Below the pieces are notes generated by a model. The model saw only the letters and a list, made by a program, of their open reading frames with translations, ran no database searches and had not been told where the DNA came from. A stretch of 64,000 nucleotides of DNA from Lepus europaeus (lineage: Eukaryota > Chordata > Mammalia > Lagomorpha > Leporidae), in NCBI RefSeq assembly GCF_033115175.1, contig NC_084830.1:38323409-38387408 (forward strand), read 5' to 3'. Both the position numbers and the translations under genes were made by a program. Shown piece after piece: positions 62,459 through 64,000 of this stretch (positions are counted from its first letter, which is position 1; each line of letters begins with the position of its first letter).

Positions 62459-62757
62459 AGGTGTTTGGCACAACAGTTAAGATGCTGCTTGGGATGCTAG
62501 AATCCTATATCAAAGCGCCTGGATTCGAGCCCCAGATCCAGTCCTAATTCCAGCTTCCTGATAATGTGCACTGGGGAACAGTATGTGACGGCTCAAGTAG
62601 TTGGGTTCCTGTCACCCACAAAGATGGAGTTCCTAGCCTCAGTCTGGCCTAGCCCTGGAAAGTGCAGATATTTGGGGAGTAAACCAATGGATGAAAGACG
62701 TCTGTCTGTCTCTCACTCTGTTTTCAAACAAATGTTTAGATTTTTTTTTTTTTTTAC
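62459..62757 (+). mobile_element. old CSINE1-like SINE
   Basis: 'ggtgtttggcacaacagtta' head, 'ggattcgagccccagatcc' (B box), 'ttggggagtaaaccaatgga', then a T-rich 3' end. Confidence 0.85.
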
Positions 62758-64000
62758 TAAATTTTAAGTTTCTCTTTCCTTAAAAAAAAAAAAATCCTTG
62801 AAGCTTGAAGGGCAGGGTGGAGAAGTAACACCCAGCAGCAAATTGCTGAAATAGTGCTCTAATGAGGGTGAAAGGGTTCCTAATTCATGTCTCAAAATAC
62901 TAGAATCTTAAAATGAGGACATTCATGCCATCTGTTAATTTTATAAATAATAAAACTGAGGCTCAGTAATATGGTGTGAGTTGCTCAAAGCTGAAGTCAC
63001 GAAGTTCCTTAGGGTGTTGCCCTTCAGACAGGTTTTAGGTGAATGCCTATAAATTTCCATTTTGAAGTGAAAGTAGAAAAAAGAACACACCATTGCCAAT
63101 GATTATGATTGGTGTTCTCCTAGAAGTGGATCTTACGATAAGGACCTGTTTGGAAGTTTTGGAGGTGCAAGATGTACTGGTGGGAAACTGGAGAAACAAT
63201 AGAAGAAAGCAAAGAAGTTAATAAACCAATGGATGATAAAGGGGATGGGAAGTATGTCGCCTCTCTAGACACTTGAAGAGACTCTGGCTGGGGAAGACTG
63301 GAAGATGGAACTGATCACACACTTCAAATTTTTCCACTTGTACAGACAGGAATCAGAGGATTTATCCACCAGTCCCTGTCAATCACTTGTTAAGAGCTAT
63401 GCTTAGAAGGAGATAATTCCCCAACCCTTCTAGCCTGGTGTGCATGTGAGTTAAGTCAGCTTCCATTGCTTTGGAAAAAGTTTCAAGCAACAAATTGGAG
63501 ATGGTGGCAAATGGAAATTAGCATTATTGCAGAACAGGCACCAACACTATCCACGGTACCATATCTGCTGTAGCAGTGTTTACTTTTTTATTATTGTTAT
63601 CTACTGTACTTTTTGCTTTCTATTCACCTCTATTCTATAGGTAGACAAGAGGTGGAAACACTTCTCTTCATCCATCTGTAACTCAGGTCCTTACAGGTGT
63701 AAACAGGGGTGGCATGCACTAAAATACTGCACCTCTAACCCAGTTTCTCTTGATCTATTTTTTCAAGTTATGCACTGTAAGTATTGCACCATTGGCTTAA
63801 CAAACGTATCATGTGCTTTATGATGAAATCTACTGTTTATCAATGTAGTATTATAATGTACAACACAGATATTTTTCCCTTTCTTAGCTTCCACATAGGT
63901 ACAAGTGTGTCGTGAGCATGTGAAATAGCATTTTAAATTTAATGAACCATGAGAAGAATGGATTGACATCTGAAGTCAGCTCATGGAATTTGGAAATATG
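62758..64000. other. unassigned non-coding DNA to window end
   Basis: Apart from a MIR scrap at 62938-63005, nothing recognised. Confidence 0.4.
62938..63005 (-). mobile_element. MIR fragment
   Basis: 'aataataaaactgaggctca' and 'gttgctcaaagctgaagtca' fit the reversed MIR core. Confidence 0.55.

Overview
This is mammalian, non-coding, repeat-dense nuclear DNA. The lineage is almost certainly lagomorph, most likely rabbit or hare. The window holds about 27 copies of the tRNA-derived C-repeat SINE family (CSINE) typical of lagomorphs, and several L1 copies whose 3' end has the rabbit-type polypurine tract followed by a shared ending and AATAAA. No intact host protein-coding gene, rRNA or tRNA gene was found. 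The long open frames belong to L1, to SINE antisense frames, or to decayed sequence. The window could be intergenic or lie in a large intron.

Layout. 1-7.6 kb: mostly unassigned DNA with an old SINE, an ERVL/MaLR-like LTR, L2 fragments and a mariner-like relic. 7.6-16 kb: CSINEs, an L1M 3' end, a 5'-truncated L1 with a 14-bp target-site duplication (TSD) (13081-14342), and an MLT1-type LTR. 16.9-25.4 kb: nested retrotransposons, including a ~4.4 kb minus-strand L1 split by three SINEs, and an L1 fragment holding a tiny 5' piece of U6 snRNA with its own TSD. 25.4-37.3 kb: sparse CSINEs and L2 in otherwise unassigned DNA. 37311-45676: an 8.4 kb essentially full-length L1 between perfect 14-bp TSDs. 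It has a 5'UTR with a YY1-type site, an intact ORF1, an ORF2 broken by one 1-nt deletion, and an unusual 2.5 kb 3'UTR. 45.7-64 kb: unassigned DNA with CSINEs, MIRs and a decayed ZFP42 (REX1) coding sequence at 55889-56903.

How the parts relate. L1 ORF1 and ORF2 encode the retrotransposition machinery that normally also mobilises SINEs and occasional small RNAs, and the CSINE and U6 insertions carry L1-style TSDs. The points most worth following up are: (1) the L1 3'UTR module that replaces the usual central 3'UTR and contains a decayed gammaretrovirus-like gag/nucleocapsid stretch; (2) the ZFP42 relic, which may be the lagomorph's own lost gene or a retrocopy; (3) the 26-nt U6 retro-fragment; (4) the near-intact L1 with a single frameshift just before the reverse transcriptase active site.

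Limits: repeat family names are from recognition, not from a database search. Boundaries are accurate to a few bases where TSDs are quoted and to roughly 10-30 bases elsewhere.
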